NCBI GenBank assembly: GCA_041581335.1
Contig: JBFIDG010000132.1
Location: forward strand, 1-5,943
From: JBFGSX01 sp041581335
GTDB taxonomy: Archaea > Thermoplasmatota > E2 > JACPAO01 > JAHFTW01
Reading direction: 5' to 3'
DNA length: 5,943 bases
Positions 4,805 to 5,943 of the stretch are shown here, piece after piece (position 1 is the first letter of the stretch; every line of letters begins with the position of its first letter). A program made the translations under genes and the position numbers. The notes below the pieces were generated by a model. It searched no databases and was not told where the DNA came from. It worked only from the letters and a program-made list of their open reading frames with translations.

Positions 4805-5188
4805 TCAGTGGGTCGCGTGGACCTGGGCGCGGTTGAAGCCGGCGTGGGGGGCCACGTAGCTGGCCCCCATGTCCGTGAGGGCCTTCTTGACCTGGGGCGT
4901 CACGTTGCCCATGATGGTGAACCCGTTCACGTCGCAGTTGGCCATCAAGGTGTTCAGCGCGCTGCCGACGGACTTGCGGCCCATGTGCTCCAAGAACGCT
5001 TCACTGGAGGCGTAGTTGTCCAGGAAACAGATGCGGCCATGGGCGTCGTCGATGAAGCACTGGTAGCTGAGCGTGCCGTGTTCGTTCTTCTTGACGTCGT
5101 TCACTAGGTTCGTGATGAGCGTCTTGGTCTCGGGCAGCTTTCCTTGGTGGGCGGTGACATCGAGCACTAGCGAGAATGGTTCAGACAT
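4805..5188 (-). CDS. Antibiotic biosynthesis monooxygenase (ABM)-like dimeric barrel protein
   Basis: 127 residues. The core is a ferredoxin-like ABM fold: strand FSLVLDVTA, helix ETKTLITNLVNDVKKNE, strands TLSYQCFIDD and RICFLDNYA, helix SSEAFLEHMGRKSV, then further strands. The segment 'T-L-x-Y-Q-C-F' followed by 'F-L-D-N-Y-A-S-S-E-A-F-L-E-H' is characteristic of ABM/quinol-monooxygenase-like proteins, which act as dimers without a bound cofactor or have unknown roles. About 25 extra C-terminal residues (TPQVKKALTDMGAS, ending in a GFNR segment) follow the core, as in some family members. The substrate cannot be named. ATG 5188 is chosen over 5215 because the family homology starts there and AGGT lies nine bases upstream. 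It follows the SRPBCC gene (81-base gap) on the same strand, repeating the pairing seen at 324-1180. The downstream membrane-protein gene could alternatively begin at 4802, two bases after this stop. Confidence 0.85.
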   Translation of the reverse strand: MSEPFSLVLDVTAHQGKLPETKTLITNLVNDVKKNEHGTLSYQCFIDDAHGRICFLDNYASSEAFLEHMGRKSVGSALNTLMANCDVNGFTIMGNVTPQVKKALTDMGASYVAPHAGFNRAQVHATH

Positions 5189-5200
5189 TGGGATACAACC

Positions 5201-5214
5201 TGCGGCATGCCGCA
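5201..5214. promoter_or_regulatory. 14-bp perfect palindrome upstream of the ABM-like gene
   Basis: TGCGGCATGCCGCA is fully self-complementary and lies 13 to 26 bases upstream of the ATG at 5188. A GATACA/TGTATC pair (5192-5197 and 5235-5240) flanks it asymmetrically, and the minus-strand GATACA at 5235-5240 could act as an AT-rich promoter box. It could be an operator placed at the transcription start, or a leader hairpin ahead of AGGT. Confidence 0.45.
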
Positions 5215-5269
5215 AGCAATGACATGGCGATGGCTGTATCAGTCGAAGCCCGGGATTCCTCGGTCAGGC

Positions 5270-5746
5270 CTAGGCTGCGACGCGCTTCTTGGGCGCCGCC
5301 TTGGGGGCGATGGGTGCCGCGGCCATGATCTTGGCGTCGGCGCCTTCCAGCATCGACTGCATCGCCTTGCGCATCTGGCCCTTGGCGATCGGGTCCATGA
5401 TCCAGCCCATCTTCATGCCGAAATCCATGGTGCAGGTGACCGTGGTCTTGCCGTCGGCTTCGGCGAAGTCGAACGTCGCGACCATCTTCTTCATGGGGGC
5501 ACCCCAGAAATCAACGCCGGTGAACTGCAGCTGCGACCCCTTCTTCCAGGCCGTGACCTCTTCAAGGATGCCGGCGCCCTTGCCGAAATCGCAGGAGCGG
5601 CGACCGCCGACGCCTTGCTTCTTGTTCTCGCGTTTGCTGTCGACGATGCCGGGACTGATGTCCTTGACATTACCGATGTCGGCGAAGATATCCCACACAG
5701 CGGATTTGCTGGCGCTGTAGACGTGACTGATGCTGAAGGTGGCCAT
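5270..5746 (-). CDS. SRPBCC (START-like) family protein with Ala/Pro/Lys tail
   Basis: 158 residues. It opens with the SRPBCC signature: strand ATFSISHVYSASKSAVWDIF, then 'ADIGNVKDISPGIVDS', then GVGGRRSCDFGKG. The antiparallel strands are ILEEVTAWKKG, QLQFTGVDF, MKKMVATFDFAEADG and TTVTCTMDFGMK. The C-terminal helix (about 114-141) is rich in methionine (seven between 107 and 132), which would line a hydrophobic pocket. The final 17 residues are a low-complexity tail (APIAPKAAPKKRVAA) absent from the SRPBCC protein at 324-734. The fold binds hydrophobic or aromatic ligands; activity is not predictable. Both SRPBCC proteins start 'M-A-x-F-S' and share 'I-x-P-G', but they look like distant relatives rather than a recent duplication. 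No clear Shine-Dalgarno or TATA box lies upstream, and the GNAT gene ends only 54 bases before, so read-through from that gene is likely. A lone ABM-like gene follows. Confidence 0.88.
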   Translation of the reverse strand: MATFSISHVYSASKSAVWDIFADIGNVKDISPGIVDSKRENKKQGVGGRRSCDFGKGAGILEEVTAWKKGSQLQFTGVDFWGAPMKKMVATFDFAEADGKTTVTCTMDFGMKMGWIMDPIAKGQMRKAMQSMLEGADAKIMAAAPIAPKAAPKKRVAA

Positions 5747-5800
5747 GGACAGACCAGACGCGGCGCTCCTGATGAAGCTGATGTCGTGGGCAAAGGCCGA

Positions 5801-5943
5801 CTAGGCAGGCTCCAGCTCCTTCTTGAAGGAGACGAGGGGGGTCCCGAACAGGTCGGCTGGCCCGTCTGCCGCGACGAAGCCGAAGCGCCGATAGAGCGCC
5901 TGCGAAGCGTGCAGGAACGTGGTCGTGCTGAGCCACATCGCCA
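5801..5943 (-). CDS. GNAT N-acetyltransferase, C-terminal fragment
   Basis: The frame is open from the right edge of the window to a TAG at 5801-5803, giving 47 residues. The start lies beyond the window. The segment LSTTTFLHASQALYRRFGFV matches the final GNAT motif, a strand (here ending in FL) followed by the 'A-x-x-L-Y-x-x-x-G-F' helix-turn. The acetyl-CoA-binding fold closes there, with the Tyr at the usual general-acid position. The sequence then ends with LFGTPLVSFKKEL, the last strand of the domain. The acetyl-CoA P-loop-like motif lies outside the window. The substrate class (protein, amino acid, antibiotic or polyamine) cannot be told. It is the most upstream gene visible in the leftward cluster. 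Confidence 0.75.
   Translation of the reverse strand, partial: AMWLSTTTFLHASQALYRRFGFVAADGPADLFGTPLVSFKKELEPA

Noticed and set aside
5670..5936. 88-codon minus-strand frame at the right edge
   Set aside because: It is Arg-rich and out of frame with both the GNAT fragment (5801-5943) and the SRPBCC gene, which are clearly the real coding frames.

Overview
The window is 5.9 kb of high-GC, gene-dense DNA with short intergenic gaps. It carries ten protein-coding genes, two of them cut by the window ends. I see no rRNA, tRNA, CRISPR array, insertion sequence or prophage gene. The host is most likely an archaeon with a GC-rich genome, possibly a GC-rich Thermoplasmatota-like lineage, but this is an inference. 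Supporting points are AT-rich TATA-like boxes about 24-28 bases upstream of several start codons that lack a Shine-Dalgarno site (leaderless layout), a pyrimidine tract in a terminator position, heavy use of TAG stops (6 TAG, 4 TGA, 0 TAA), and a secreted multi-membrane-span protein. A high-GC bacterium such as an actinobacterium or chloroflexote is not excluded, and the MFS gene looks actinobacterial in its motifs.

Layout. 1-255 (+): 3' end of an unrecognised protein. 324-734 (-): a small SRPBCC (START-like, polyketide cyclase type) protein, divergent from 893-1180 (+), a small dimeric alpha/beta-barrel (ABM-like) protein. The 158-base gap between them is dense in inverted repeats. 1348-1758 (+): VOC/glyoxalase-fold protein. 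1813-3423 (+): 14-helix DHA2-type MFS exporter. 3457-3765 (+): DUF488 (YeaO-like) protein. The minus strand then carries, from the right edge leftward, a GNAT acetyltransferase (5943-5801, partial), a second SRPBCC protein (5746-5270), a second ABM-like protein (5188-4805), and a secreted/membrane protein (4739-3792).

How they may work together. The window repeats one theme: an SRPBCC ligand-binding fold beside an ABM-like dimeric barrel occurs twice, with a VOC protein, a drug/metabolite exporter and an acetyltransferase nearby. These folds commonly handle small hydrophobic or aromatic molecules, so metabolite modification, detoxification and export is a reasonable hypothesis. No core biosynthetic enzyme is present, and each fold is also common in ordinary genomes, so no defined pathway can be claimed.

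The least ordinary signals are non-coding. They are three distinct inverted-repeat structures between the divergent SRPBCC and ABM genes, a 17-base odd palindrome with a third half-site directly upstream of a TATA-like box for the membrane protein, and a 14-base perfect palindrome upstream of the second ABM-like gene.
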